A stretch of DNA of 64,000 nucleotides from Apricaphanius iberus (lineage: Eukaryota > Chordata > Actinopteri > Cyprinodontiformes > Aphaniidae), in assembly GCA_028564705.1 (NCBI GenBank), contig JAPXFQ010001662.1:1982001-2046000 (forward strand). The letters are read 5' to 3'. The notes beneath the pieces were generated by a model. It searched no databases, was not told the origin of the DNA, and saw only the letters and a program-made list of their open reading frames with translations. A program made the translations under genes and the position numbers. Below, in pieces: positions 46,767 to 60,400 of the stretch; positions within the stretch are counted from its first letter, which is position 1, and each line of letters opens with the position of its first letter.

Positions 46767-47682
46767 AATAAGCCTTTCGTAATGGTTCATCTTGTTTCTG
46801 GAAAGATTTTATGGTTTTTGGACAAAAAATAAATAAATCAAAGCCTGAATATTTCCTCAAAAAAGGGAGATGAAGAGCAGAGAAGTTGACAGATGTAAAC
46901 TCAAAGCAATCCACCCAAACAGATTGCAGACCCAAAAGGTGGAGCATGGGATTCAATCCTGAACAGGTTGCCCCCCCCCCCTTGTGTCCCATCTCAGTTT
47001 CACCTTCTCAGTCACACCTTTGGGTCGCTTTGAAGAACACAGTGAGCTCACTGTTGTGTTTGATGGAACATCAGAGTTGTTTGACTGCTCTAATTATGCA
47101 CAAAACTTCCATGGTGGCTCATTATCAAAATGGCAACGTATCTGTATAACATATCTGAGGAGCTGCCCTGAGGCCTGGTACTAGCGGTGTTATTTCTTCC
47201 ATGACGCATGGTCTACAAACCCGTCTCATCAGCTCACCGCACTAAGTAGTACTTTTCTTTTAAGAATTTGGGTACAATGAGTGCTTTGCACATCTTGTCC
47301 CACACAGATCTCAACAAGAGAGACCTCACTAAAATGACAGGAAAAAAATAAAACATGCACACAGGAAAAAGTTTGAAAAACCACTTAATGGGTTTATGGT
47401 ATAACCTTGCAATAGTTGTAAAAAAAAAAAAAATTAAAACAACTTCAGGATTCAGAGCCTGCACCTGTCAAGAGCACACAGAACGCCGCAAGGTAATGTT
47501 ACTGCTTAAAATGGCAGGCTGGGCTGTTGACAGCTCTTGTTATAGAAACCTCCCGAGCATGTATTATCATACTTTTGGAAATCTGAAAAGAAAAGTTATG
47601 GATCGAGTTGTTCTCCCTACTAACAGACTGAAACTGATGGTGGAGGTGCAGAAACCTCCCATTTCACAGAGGAATTCCACAG
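46767..47682. other. Intergenic, no gene seen
   Basis: A C-run at 46970-46980 and small open frames without support. Confidence 0.5.
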
Positions 47683-47690
47683 ATTATAAG

Positions 47691-48042
47691 TAGAGATGCA
47701 ACAATACCACTTTTTTCAAAACCGATACCATACTGATTGTTGGATCAGAGTACTTACCGATACCAATGCTAATACTTCTACCACACAAAAAAAATGCTAT
47801 GATTTGGAGTCCGGTTTTATTTTCTTCTCTGCTTGTTACATGAAATTATGGTGAATTAGATTTTTTTTTTAAATGACCACAGAACTTAAATTTAAAAATT
47901 AAAAACTAAAATTTTCTGTGAAATTATTACTGCATTTCCAAAAAGTATCGGTCCATGGTATCGGTTAACATTAGCCAATACCGTTACCAGTACATTAGGC
48001 AGTATCGGGGCCAATACCAGTATCTGTATCTGTGCATCCCTA
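47691..48042. mobile_element. hAT-like MITE, 352 bp, with 8-bp TSD
   Basis: A perfect 8-bp duplication, ATTATAAG (47683-47690 and 48043-48050), brackets TIRs TAGAGATGCA and TGTGCATCCCTA. The interior is full of GATACC/GGTATCG motifs. A related copy in opposite orientation lies in recql4 at 62637-62996. Confidence 0.85.
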
Positions 48043-48463
48043 ATTATAAGGAAATAAATGTGTAGTCGTGATACACATGCTGATCGGCCAGCAAAGCAAT
48101 GGGGAAATGCCTGGGGATTGAGTATTAAGGGCTAAGAAACACTGAAATTAGGTTTTACCAATTTGCACCAGTAATGTTGCACTCAAGCTGCCATAAAAAT
48201 CCTGGAGACCATAGGGAAGTCTTAATCTGGTGTAAATAGGGCATTATTATATTGGGTGATGCCCAGTACCTTAAATCTACCAAATGAAAGGTTTTCTTAC
48301 CATGTGAACACTTCATTAAAACTACCAGCAACATAGCTTGGACTTTGGAGAGATTTTAATTCAGTTTTTATAAAATGTGTTACTGATTTGTATAAAATAT
48401 GACAATATATTTTGAATTTACAGGTTACATATTTTTTTTAAATATATTTTTTTTATTATTATA

Positions 48464-48487
48464 AATATATATATATATATATATATA
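48464..48487. repeat. TA microsatellite
   Basis: TA dinucleotide run in AT-rich DNA. Confidence 0.85.
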
Positions 48488-49739
48488 ATACATCAATAAG
48501 CAACACTTCATGGCACAATCTACAAAAAAATCAGGAACATTGACAACTTTCAATGAGGCATGGTTTACAGCATCTTTGAACCACACTGAGAGCCAGGGTG
48601 TAGCAGTCATCTCAAAAGTGAGGGGGGGGGGATTTCAGAGGTCAGTTGAGTGATTTATCATCCTGTCAAATTCATTCACAGCTTTCCTCAGTGGCTAAAG
48701 ATCCATTTAATCACTGTTGCACACTGAGCGTGCTAGATTAATGGTGGTTCAAAGTTTATCATTATTACTGTTAAAAAAATGAATAGTTAGTTGAAGGTGC
48801 CACCTGTTCAGCAGGAACAAATTAAGCTCAAATGTCAGTCTCAGTTGACTGTTGATCTCAATCTGGAAAGATTTAACAACAGGTTACAGAATGAAGGTTC
48901 AAGTTCACACTCCGGCAAATCACAGTAAATAACAATATGATTACAGATCACCTGTTCAGATTCCAAGTGTTTTAGACGTTATCAAAATCACTAACAGCCA
49001 TCGAGTAACAACAACAAAGACCGTAATCTACTTTGCTAGATTTACTATCTACAAAATAACTGGTGTGAAGGGAGATGAATAAAGGTTCTGAAGAATATTA
49101 CACAAAAGAAGGCTTAGGATGGCTGGTTCTGGTGGGCTATCTATTAAAATATAGACAAAACATATTTTGGAGTGCGAATGAGAGTATGACATGTATATGA
49201 AAACCATGTCCTAATACCTGCCTTTTTTCTCCCAGCAACAAATATCTTTTTCTCAGCAAGTTCTAACATTTCCTTACCAGTAGAGACCCTGCATCATCGT
49301 CACAACTCTGACTTAAACCAGGAAGTCAACATCCTATGGCTAATTACCTTCTTTTTTAAGGAGATTAGACTGTCTAATACCAGACAAAATGAGGAAGTAA
49401 GACTATGACACTAAGCACAAGGTCCAAAGTGTGTTGTACTGAGTGGGTGGGTCCCTGCACCTTCTAGGTAATTCAAACTGTAAACTGAGTCTAAGATAAC
49501 ATTAAAGGCTACATTTAGGCCATCACTTTCAGTGTCCACATGAATATTGAAACTCTATGCTATAATTACCTTATCAATATTTACAAAACCACAAGCAAAA
49601 GTAGTTTTAATGTTCTGCTACTTGAATGAGGATAACTAAGGATTACATGTTCAAAAGAACTGTAGCTATTAGTTGGTCTAGCATTAATTAGTCAATCTGA
49701 ATAAAAAATTATTACAAATAATAATAAAAATAATAAAAA
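48488..49739. other. Intergenic, no gene seen
   Basis: AT-rich, with a G-run at about 48623. No supported feature. Confidence 0.5.
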
Positions 49740-49905
49740 TGTAAATAACTGGAAGGAGTTAACTCATTTATACTAACATTGTCATCCTGCTACAGCAGGT
49801 TTCCTGAGAAAACAAATCAATTTGATTATCACAAATCAAGTCATTTACTAATAAAGTACTTGAGAGGGATCTTGTGTTCAATAAACCAAATGTAATAGTT
49901 TTAAC
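49740..49905 (-). pseudogene. LINE endonuclease N-terminal fragment
   Basis: The - strand frame FGLLNTRSLSSTLLVNDLIC then DNQIDLFSQET matches the start of the AP-endonuclease domain of L2/Rex-type LINEs (usual pattern N-x-R-S-L...D-L-x-x-x-L-T-E-T-W-L). After a frame shift, LQQDDNVSINE continues the domain. Nothing more of the element is preserved. Confidence 0.6.
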
Positions 49906-50814
49906 TTTAGTTGCCTTATACTCCGTTTGATTTTGGCTGTGGAGAAGACACTGTCTCAATGGGGGTAATGGGTGGGTAACAGTACAGAAGCAGCAGAGAT
50001 GTGGGTTAAACTACCACTCTGCTTCCTGATCAGGACGCTTGTGTTTTGAAGGACTAATAAATCAGGCAAAATTCCTAGAAAGAAGAGCTGAGTGGGATGG
50101 ATGCCATTTCTACGGATCAGGCAAAGTTTTCCCCAAAATGGTTTCCAGTTATCAATGTAGCCCACATCATTTCCAGGACACCACTCAGACAACCATTGAT
50201 GGATTGACAGCATGTGGCTAAACATGTCGTCAGTGGTCCAATCGGGAAGGGGACCTTATGCAATAGATATTCTTTTGAGCCACTTATATTCTCTTTTCAC
50301 CTGTGCAGCCTGGTGTTTGACCTGGTTTTGTTTGTGGCAATAAAAATGTCTTTCAAATACATGGAAAACAGTAATGTTCTCCACAGAACTAAAAAAAAAT
50401 TAGGTTTATTTCTAGCATGAACCAACTATTGTTGGTAACATTAGCCTTGTTAACCTTCTTAACGTGATATATTGGTATGAATTAACTGGGCTTAATTTTG
50501 CTGATATTACCAGCATGCAACTACATAACTCAACTGACATCTTGTTTGTAAAAAAATGTGAAAAGTATTTTAGGAGATCTGCTGGTTCTGGCTGCTTTGC
50601 TTAACAAGAAGCTCTGCTCTGCAGCACCTGTCGGTGATCCACTGATGCTTGTGCACGTGTAGACTGCTCGAAAAAATATGTTCTCATATATTAATAGACT
50701 AAATGGCTGTAAAAGCCAGGAAAAAAGTGGGTGGGACAAAGGGCACTGACATAGGAAGTGCCCCATTTCCCACGTGTACCCCTTGTCAGTTTGACCAATG
50801 GTGAGAGGCATTAC
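49906..50814. other. Intergenic, no gene seen
   Basis: No supported exon, repeat or motif. Confidence 0.45.
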
Positions 50815-51225
50815 TCAAAAACGGAGATCCTTACTATGGGTGGATCGACCACCAAAATTACTCCAAAAGCATGTCAATTTATCCAGCAAGACACATAAGA
50901 GCAAAACCTCTGCAGACCTCACTTGCTTCAATTAAGGTCAGTGGTTACCAGTCAACAAAAAGAAAGACCTCAAATTAGATTATTAGATTTTGTGGACTGA
51001 CGAGACAAAAGTTGATCTTGTTCATCCAGTTACATCTGGCAGAAAACAAAAACACTATAATGGGGGGGGGGGCTTTACTGATAATCTAGGTGGTGGTGTA
51101 GTCTGGAGCTGTTTTTCTATTTCAGGATCTGGACAAATTGTCATAATTTATTGAACCGATTCTCCTCTCTACCAGAACATAAAAATAGAAATGTACTGTA
51201 CATCTATCAGTTTGTGACCCAAAGA
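50815..51225 (+). pseudogene. Tc1-like transposase relic
   Basis: The + strand shows LWTDETKVDL at about 50993-51020 (W-(S/T)-D-E catalytic segment) followed by a G-G-G-V-V-W-S-C-F-S-x-S-G segment at about 51090-51130. Upstream, TTATCCAGCAAGACACATAA (about 50878) matches the N-terminal repeat block also present at 34965-35115. A G-run at 51062-51071, stops and gaps break the frame. Confidence 0.65.
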
Positions 51226-54200
51226 TTGTTGAGGCTGCATTCCATATGGATAAGGATGATGCAGTCTTTGTTCGGGTTTTAACATTATTTAGTAGGAACT
51301 AGACAGGAATTCATCTCTCAGGTAATTGCTCTCTCCATCTAGACATTAGTCTGCCTCCCTCTCCGTAGCCCTGTGTGCCTCCGACCGCCTGCTACTCTCT
51401 TCGATACTGTTGTGTGTGAGTTTTTAATCTCAGTCTGTAGTCAAAATAATGATAACAGTTCAACAGTGTAGGCAAAATGTCCATGACAATGTCCATGACT
51501 CTGCAACATTGTGGAATATTCCTCTGCTGCCCTTACTAATTATTACTAATCACAGAAAATAACTAGTTTTGAAATAAATCTTCCACTACAAGATCAACTG
51601 CTCTTTCAATATAGGCAGGAAAATTACTCAAGGGACACTAGTAAGTCAATTTCCAAATGGCTCAAGAGAAGGAATTAATAAATACACTTTTGAAGTGGCC
51701 TACTACCACTACTACTACTTTGGGTGTAAGTAAAAAACCTGAAGCTGTGGTTCATGCTTGAAACTCTTCCAAAGTGCCTAAATTAAAAGTAATCCATAAA
51801 GGAAGGTGGGTGATAATTACTCCACACTGAAGTAAATAACTTATTCCCAATCAGAGCAAATTCTAACAGGTGTTGCCATGAAGGGCGGTTATTTGTGCTA
51901 GGAGATATTACTTTTTCACAAGCTTAGTTTGTCTAGATTTTGACCCTGAATAAACAAAATGAACATTGAAAACGTTCTTGCATTTTATTTTATTGTATCC
52001 TGAAAACATTTAACCTAACATGGCAAGTTTAGGACTGTTAACAAAAACCAGAAGAAATAAGAATTTAAAAACAAAAAGTCTAGTCAGTGATTTGAGTCTC
52101 TGATCTGTGAAATTACATTTCACAATTTTTAAAGTGCATGATTTTGTGTGATTTGTTCCAAATTTGCTGTGCAAAGTAACAGTTATCTCAACTATTCCAC
52201 CTCATGCACAAGTTGCACGAGAATCTTTACTTGGGACAGAGTCCAGGTACAACTCACCGCATATACAGGCAGAAGGATGTTTATGACTCAGAGAAAGATT
52301 GAGTGTTCATTTAACAAGTATGTGTTCCATGCATGACATCAAGGATGACTGGTGTCTGAGGTTTACTGAGGCAAAATAGCCAATTAAATCTTAACAACCA
52401 GGCTATGCACAGGACAAATCATACTAATTAAAGTATGCAGCTGCTGACTGTTGCAAACCAAATCTCCCTGAGGTCAGCTTTTAAATCTGGTATATATAAT
52501 TAGTCTTTATGAGATTTTATGGTTGAAATATTGCGGCAATAAAACAGTAAAAGGAATACCCTCTAAAGCTGGACCTTTGAGCTTCTCAAATATTATATCC
52601 ATGTTGCATATTTTTATCAAACATCTGTGTATGAAAAAAAGACTATACTATACAGTACAGTATTGTACTGTAGCTGTGATCAGAAAAATAACTACTGATG
52701 AAAGGAACCAATGAAAAGCAAGAAATTATTATTTTCAGCCTTAATCAATACTTTGGTGTTTTTATCCATTGGACTTTGGTGATTAATCTGGAAAAAAGAC
52801 TTATTTGAGCTGTAATCCAGGACTTCCTTCATATTAGACTCTTAAAGTCTAATTTTAAGCCTAGCTAAAACAGATAACTTAAATTCTCACACAAATTTTC
52901 TTACACATTTTGTCTCATTACAGCAGTAACGTTAATCTATTGGGATTTATTTGATAGACCACCAAAGGGTGGTGCATAATTGGGAAGTGGGGGGAAATTA
53001 TTTTTATAATGCTTCGTAAATAAAAATACATTTGAAGTAATGTTGAAAGTATGCAGTGCTTCCAAACTGTATTCAGCCTCTGTTAAACTGACACCCACAA
53101 ACAAAATGTGGTGCAACCACTTATGTTTAGAGGACACCTACTTAGTAAGTTGAGCTCACTTGTGTCTACATTAATCTCAGTATATGACCTCAGAGGTGTG
53201 TTCGAAAACGTCAGCGAACAAAGACAATCTATGCAAAACCAGGTCTTTTTTTTTTGTCTTTTAAAGTTTCTGTATTAACCAGGCACCACACTAAGAGTAC
53301 TGTAAGAACATCACATCTAGGCCTTACGTTAGTCTCATATGTTTCTCTAACTCAGCATTGAATTCAGAAACCACATAACACTTATTCTAGCTATAATACA
53401 AACACAGTTCAAATTATCCGTAGGTTAGTGGTTACACTTTTTTAGCATTTAGTACATCTGATTGGACAATAAATTGACAACTATAAAGACAAAACAAGAA
53501 ACACAAAATATAAGGATTACATAAAGACAAACATTAAAATCCAAAGGCAGAAGTAAATGGCTAAGATCTGTATAGTCTCTAGTCTTTTTAATTTTGATTG
53601 ACCGGTGATTTCTAAACTTGCATCTTTGGGTACAAACGCAATTACTTCTGTATTTTCTGCATTGAGCAGGAGTAGATTATGGATCTTTTAGTCTCTTATA
53701 ATATAAGAACACTCAAGCAATAACTGTAATGGACAGATATCATGGTGTGAACCACACATCACAGTGTCATCAGCGTACAAATGTTAAGTGGAGGCAATAC
53801 TCCACTCCAAGGCAAACTATTGAATCAAAATCTGTCCGAGAAGGGAACGTTCAGGATCCCCAGGTTTGGTATTGCCAACTCATAACAAAGCAGACACACT
53901 GCTTTTTCTGTCTTTCAAAACTATTGACAGTTGGAATAATGTATTAAACTATATTTGTGTTAGATATCATATTTAGACTGTGAAGATGAGACAACTATGT
54001 CCAGTTGCTTAAAGAGTGTAAACTGCTCACACTGTATTTTAATCTGATGGGCATGTTTTTTTTCTTACCCATAAAGAAGGCAAACTTACTTATGGGAAAA
54101 AATGAACTTCATTATTCATTTACTGTACTCAATTGGTTTAGTGTTTGTGGTGTAACCATTGTATTTATCCGTTTTGTTAGAAACTTTAGTTACTTTATAG

Positions 54201-55526
54201 ACAAATTATAATGTTGCGGAATCTCTTATTAAATGACAATTTTAAAGCTTTCTAGCAACATATTGAGACAAGTTTGCCTGGCTTCAGACAAAAAGTGTCT
54301 CCAGACTTTACCAAACCAGATCTTGAGAATGTGATAACCCTTTACACAAATTTATTTCCTACAACGAATACTTTCTCAACTTTTATTATTCCATTTTCAT
54401 TTAGACAATAAAAGATTTGATGCCCCCTCATTGTCATCCTTGTAATTCTTTTACAGTTGAGCATGACCGTGCCTTACGTGTGTTTAAAGAATGATGGCAT
54501 GATCTCTCTGATGACACTTATGAATTAATCATCAACCTTAGAAATAACAGCAATAAATCACAAACTAGGATTAAACGTGATGTTGAATCCAAATTTCATG
54601 CGAAATTGGAAGCGATTGTCAAACAAAAAAAATGACTTGAGCCAAATTATCTGCTTTGCCATTTTTTTTAAATATTTTATTTGGAGCACTTTACCAGTTT
54701 TATTTGATTTTATTTATTGTTTCACAGCACTGACTGCAGAGGAAGTAGTTCTAAGTCAGTTATGTCTGAACTTTTTTGATTAATTCAAATCTGAAATAAT
54801 TTTACTGTGACATTTTGCATTTTCATCAAAATTACAATAGACTCAATATACTGCGTTTCATTTAAAGGAAAAGGTAGTCTATTTTTTTGTAGAAACTATT
54901 ATAAATCATTACTGATCATAAACATAAAATGGGTCTCTCATATTTGCCTTGAGGAGACAAAGGAATAAAAACGTTATTGGGTTTAGCTGTTTTGGTGTGG
55001 ATTTTTTATTTTTTATTTCAAGATTATTGACAAGAACAGGAGAAGAGTCTTTCTTCTAAAGCACGCGATCTGTTTAGGCAAGCTAAAGGAATAGCTTTTC
55101 CCAAGTCACTCCTCCTTGCTATGATATTTAAATTTAAAAAAGAAGAAAAAAAACATTTCTAATAAAGCATGTGAAAGAAAATAAATTCAGTTATTTATTG
55201 TGATTTAATAAGAAATTACTAGTAAAGGTATCTGGGAATAAGGCATAATTAGGAGAGCATTATAAGTAAGTGAAAAGGCCTTTTACAAACTCAAAACTTA
55301 CCGAGTGACTCCTTGTGTTTTGGTTAATTTGGCAAGGAAGACATAACAATCGATTTAGAAGGCTTTAGCAGTTCACACAGAGAGCAGTAGGAGAGTGGGA
55401 GCTGCCAGAAGGATTTTTGTATTAGGCCATAATAAAAATGCAGATCCAGACTGGAGCCTCATCCTTTTGGAAGATAGAAGATAAATCTTTCATATCAATG
55501 ACAAAAAAATCTAATCTTATGTAACA
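51226..55526. other. Intergenic, no gene seen
   Basis: About 4.3 kb of AT-rich DNA. A segment at about 53580-53830 (GTGTCATCAGCGTACAAATG) resembles a decayed dispersed repeat. Open frames are under 73 codons with no splice or domain support. Confidence 0.45.
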
Positions 55527-55785
55527 ATTTTTATTATTTATTAATTTTTAAGCGCTTTACATTGAAGCCACATTCACCCATTCACACATCGACAGCCAAC
55601 ATGGCTCGGTAGGACAATGTTTTTTGGGGGGGTTAGGTGCCTTGCCCAGGGGCACATCGACATGTGACTCGAGGAAGCTGGAATCGAACCTACCACCCTC
55701 TGATTGCAAGCCTACTCTACCACTGAGCCACAATCGCCCCAACAATGCCCCATGGGCCGCACTTTAGACATCACTAGTCCGACCT
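55527..55785. repeat. Dispersed teleost repeat
   Basis: AAGCGCTTTACATTGAAGCC, ATTCACCCATTCACACATCG, CTTGCCCAGGGGCACATCGA and CTACCACTGAGCCACAATCG appear in the order of a very common fish repeat. They are followed by a GGGCCGCACTTTAGACATCA end typical of another hAT-like repeat. Confidence 0.55.
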
Positions 55786-57019
55786 GAGACTTTAAGCTTA
55801 TTTCATGCCTTTTTCCTTTATTTTTCCTAGTAAATTAGAGGTCCAGCTGATTATCTATACCTTGGCTTTCATTGAATTCCCTCAGTTTCTCCAGTCCCTA
55901 AGAAAAGCAAAGGCTAATTAATACTTTTACTACTTTTTGCTTTCATTTGTATTTTTGGAATCAAGGTTATCAATTCCATTTCCATGAAGGTGCTTTAGTA
56001 GTGGATGACTTTGGGAATTAATGTTAGTGACAAAAGCTGCCAGGTCTGCAGATACCTCTTGTGGTGGCTGAGGGTCACAGCAATTCAATTGAACAGAAGC
56101 AACTAGCAACATTATATTGTTTGAGAAGCAACGATGCTACCGACACATTGTTGAATGTAGAGCTATTGTAAAAGAGAATAAATAAACAAATAAATTAAAA
56201 GCTAAACGTTAGCTACAGCAGGAAGTTAGAAGTGGCAGTTTAAACAAGTTTAATAAACTTTTTTTTTATTTGCCATGTGGGTTTAATTTGATCATTTAGT
56301 ATTAATACTTATTTTAATAAAGACTTTGCTATGCAGTTATTAGCAACAATTAGCAAAAGTTCCTCTAGGAACTAATAATGAACTCTCACAGAACTCAATC
56401 TGATTTCAATGACCCAAACAATTCAAGTATATTTATTCAACTCTATATAAATATATCATGATTTATCGTATTGTATTCAAATAACTACTTTTAGTGATAC
56501 TATGGAAATCTGATCATAAAACTCTATCTTTGCATTAAAACTTTGAGCAAGCAGAAAAACTGTTGTCAGTCTGGTTATAAATGAATCTCGTGAAAACAAA
56601 GGGATTATTTATTCAGCTTTATAACTTCAATTTGAGCAGCCTTCCTGTTGGCATACCTTCCCTGAAGGGCATGGCTCGTCTTGCTCAAATAATAGGTTAA
56701 CCTGTAACCTAAGGTTAACCTATTGGGTAATAAGGACATTTCTTGTTCAGTAATCGCCCTTTGCTTTAACAAAATACAAAAGAGAAAATATGTCTTTTTT
56801 TTTAACCCACAAGGCATCATTGTATCAAATTACTTTTTATTTTAAATTGACAAGAAGAAGCCTTAAACAAATGGAAAATTTGATACATTATCCACTTTTT
56901 GGTTATGAGCCTTCAAATTCTTTCTGACTCAGCTGATGAATTCATACAGATATATTCCAGGAGGAGGAATCACACCCTCTTGAAAAGTTGACAGAGCCAA
57001 CACACACAACGCACCGCAG
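55786..57019. other. Intergenic, no gene seen
   Basis: AT-rich. It contains a 13-bp inverted repeat (AATAGGTTAACCT, arms 56691-56703 and 56712-56724) with an 8-nt loop. Confidence 0.5.
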
Positions 57020-57110
57020 AGACTGACTTACTCAACCATAGACTTTACATGCAATCTTGCCGCAACTGACATTGGCGTTTGGGGCGGTGTGAACGCAGCA
57101 TTATTCCATC
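57020..57110. repeat. MITE-end-like fragment
   Basis: CATAGACTTTACATGCAATC then GGCGGTGTGAACGCAGCAT resembles the interior-to-end layout of the TIR element at 19152-20065. Only one end is visible. Confidence 0.3.
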
Positions 57111-57319
57111 ATCATTTGTGAAAATAATTTTTTATGGGGTGATAACCTTTCTGTGAGAGGTGACGGACTCGACCTGCTGCAAACGAAGGGATTGTTTGTT
57201 TTTGTCCACGTGGCTCTTGAGAAAAACCTGGACAGGTTTTATTGTGAGGCTACAATTAAACATTAAACCTTTTTTTTTAAATAAATGCCACTGAAGAATT
57301 AACTAGAAAAATAGATTGC

Positions 57320-57325
57320 TTTATT
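57320..57325 (-). terminator. recql4: recql4 polyadenylation signal
   Basis: TTTATT on the + strand (AATAAA on the - strand), about 125 bp past the recql4 stop codon. It is the nearest canonical hexamer. Confidence 0.6.
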
Positions 57326-57450
57326 GAGAAATAATGGACACAAAAAAATGTAAACAAATATAAAAATAATGAATTTCGTATGATAGTTATAGACACAGAT
57401 GTTGTTAATAATAAAGATCTCATAAAACCTCTATTCACAAATGAGAGCGG

Positions 57451-60400
57451 TCACTTGAAGTGAAGAATCTCCTGGGTAGCCAGCCTGATGAGCTGGTTGA
57501 AGTCAAAGTGGATGTATTTTCTCCAATAACGTCGATCTTTTCCATATATTTGAGCCGGATAACAAGGGCTGCCTGCAACACAAGTTGTTGTCTTCAGTTG
57601 AATAACTAGAGCTTAACCTTTTTTTGGTTCCATCTGAAACTTTTCAAAAGGTGTTTGGAATGTGTCCACCGTGAGATCTTAGAGAACGCCTTACAAACCA
57701 GTTAGGCCTTCTTTGTAAGAACATTTTAAACCTTGAAATTCTTAAACTAGCATCAGTAGTTTATTGTTTGATACCTGTATTTAAGAGCATTTTTCAATAT
57801 CTCAAGGATCACTACAGAGTCTTTAGTATGCAGATGATATGTGAATACATTTTACCTCTATTTGTTTCCTACTCCTGATACAAAATACAACATTTTTGTT
57901 ATTGAGAATGAAATGTAGAAGGATTGCCTTCCTGCTTAAAATGATCTAACCTGCCCAGAAAGAAAGGAGCACATTTCTCAGACACTCACATCGTCACACT
58001 GGCTACTTGTAGCTTTTGGAATTGATTGCGATTGATTTCTAGCTAACATGACTATAAGGCACATTCCACCAAATATTCTAACCTCTTCTGATGGCAGTCT
58101 AATGGTGATACCTAATACTCAAATGAAGAGGAAAGAGACTGCTTTTTGTCAGAACGTGAGGCTCTGGGACCTCTACCTAGAAAGGTATAGATTGCTTTAT
58201 TCACCTTTGAAAAGGGGGTTAAAAGCTAGAGTTTTATTTTTTTGCTAATATCTACTTACTCTGCCTGTAAAGCAATAATATGTAAATTATTGCTTTTAAT
58301 TTATTAGACTTTTATGTTTCAAGTTAATTTGAGTTTACTTTTCTGATCTATTTTAATTATTATTCTAAAATGAAGTTAAAAGTATGCAATCTTTATCTTT
58401 GCTTCAAAAGTTCAAGGATATAAAGAACCACAATTATTTTATGGATTGATTAAAGCTATGGTTAAATACATTAAAAATCAAATAAAATATTTGAAAATGC
58501 ATCTCTGATGACCTCTAGTGGGCTAAAGATTCTACACTTGTATAGTACTCAACATTCTGAGTAGGAGAAAAACTAAACTATGCATTTTAAATGGACTTTA
58601 GCACTTTTACATCTGCACAATAAAAAAATGATTCTACATTAACATTTTAACCTAAAAACCATCTTATGATGGTTGCATTTTCTGTCTCACAACAAAAATA
58701 GTAATTGCTGAAGTTGCTGTCAGAGTAACATGGTGCACTTTTTCATGCTCAGATGTGTATTTGTACCCTCACCTATGCCGTGTAAGATTCTTGCAATAGC
58801 TCTACCAGAAAACTTCTCGTCACTTCTGTTGGCGAGGAAACCCCTGATGTCAGCTCTGATTTGACCCTCCCAGTCCAACAGCTGCAAAACATACAGACTG
58901 CTAAGCAGGAAAATTCTCAGACTGAAGCTACACATTTCCTGGGAAGATTGCTTATAACCTTGTACTTGTCGAGCTCTTCAAGGTCCACCGGTTGCAGTGT
59001 GCGCTCTCTGTCTCGCCGCTTGTCAAAGTAGTCAGAGAGAAGGTTTTTCAGCTGCAAACTGCGACCCCCGTCCAAATCGACCAGACAGGACGACATTACA
59101 GTTTGGAAAGCAACACTGAAAGCAAACAACATCGTGCAAATCAATCAGTGCTAAAAAGAAAAATCAGCAGCAGTGTTGATCAATAACCACTGCTCAATCA
59201 ATGGGAATTTGCTCAGCTTATTAAAATAATTCAACGTTATTAACAAAGGGGTAAAGGCCAGATATCCTCAGTCTCTACAAGAGCTACCAAGGCATAAAAA
59301 GATTAATAAACAGTTAAGACATTGCAGGGATTCCCCCAGTACTGCCAGGCTTTTTTTTGCCCCCCTGTGCAAATTTAATTCAAAATGGTTAGCTGACTTT
59401 AAATTTAGTGGAGGGCTCTACAAGACCAAGCATGTTAAGCATTTCTTGTATTTATAAAAAATACATTACGATTGTGGCTGCTAATTCATGTTGGTTCAGC
59501 AATAATGAGGCCCTGGAAGAGTCCTTAAAAAATAAAAATAACGACAGATTGCTTGCACTGATCCAACCTGTACCTTGTGCAGCTAAACGTAGAGGCCACA
59601 CAGCCCAGCATAACCCTTGTGACCAGCAAAGGCTTGTTTTGAGATGAATAGGATTTAATAAAGTGAAAACATTTCACATTATTTTTATTTTATTTTGTTG
59701 TTGTTTGGTAAAAGCATATATCAAGATTGTGCCTTTCTGCAAGACAAAAAGTATTGTTAATAAACTGCAAAAAAAACCCACATATGAGTCAGAATTTTAA
59801 ACTTCCTGACAACTAAGACATGCGGCAAAGGTCGCTGAGAATGGGACTCAAACTCACGACAACTGCGTCGAGGGCTGAGGCCTCTGCACATGGGGTGCCC
59901 GCACTAACCAATACACCACGCGACGCCCCCACTTTCTCACTCCTAAGCCCCATCCAAAGCCTAACACATTCCTTTTTTTACCTGCTTATTTGATACGTTT
60001 TTTCCTGCCTCACACAGGCAGCCTACTTCTAAAGATTGGTTTTTATTCATCCTTTACTTTTTGTTGTATTTTGACATTTTAAATAATTAGGGTTTTTAAC
60101 TGCCATTTTCCAGATACTACGGTTTGATATTAGAATTTTTGTTTGATGCGGGTCTTGATAGGTGCCATATAAAATAAAACGTATATTAATAATCATTGCT
60201 GTACCTCTTGAAGGCCTTAAAGCTGGCTGTTAGCTGGTACAGCTGCGTTCTCTCTTGGTCCTGCACTCGATCGTAAAGGAACTGACAAACTCTGTCCATC
60301 TCCTCGTCGCTCAGGTCGCCATAAGATCGGAAGTAGAAAGACGGAGAAGAGAATTCAACTAAGATGCCGCTTCGTCCACCACCTGAATTATAAAGAAAAA

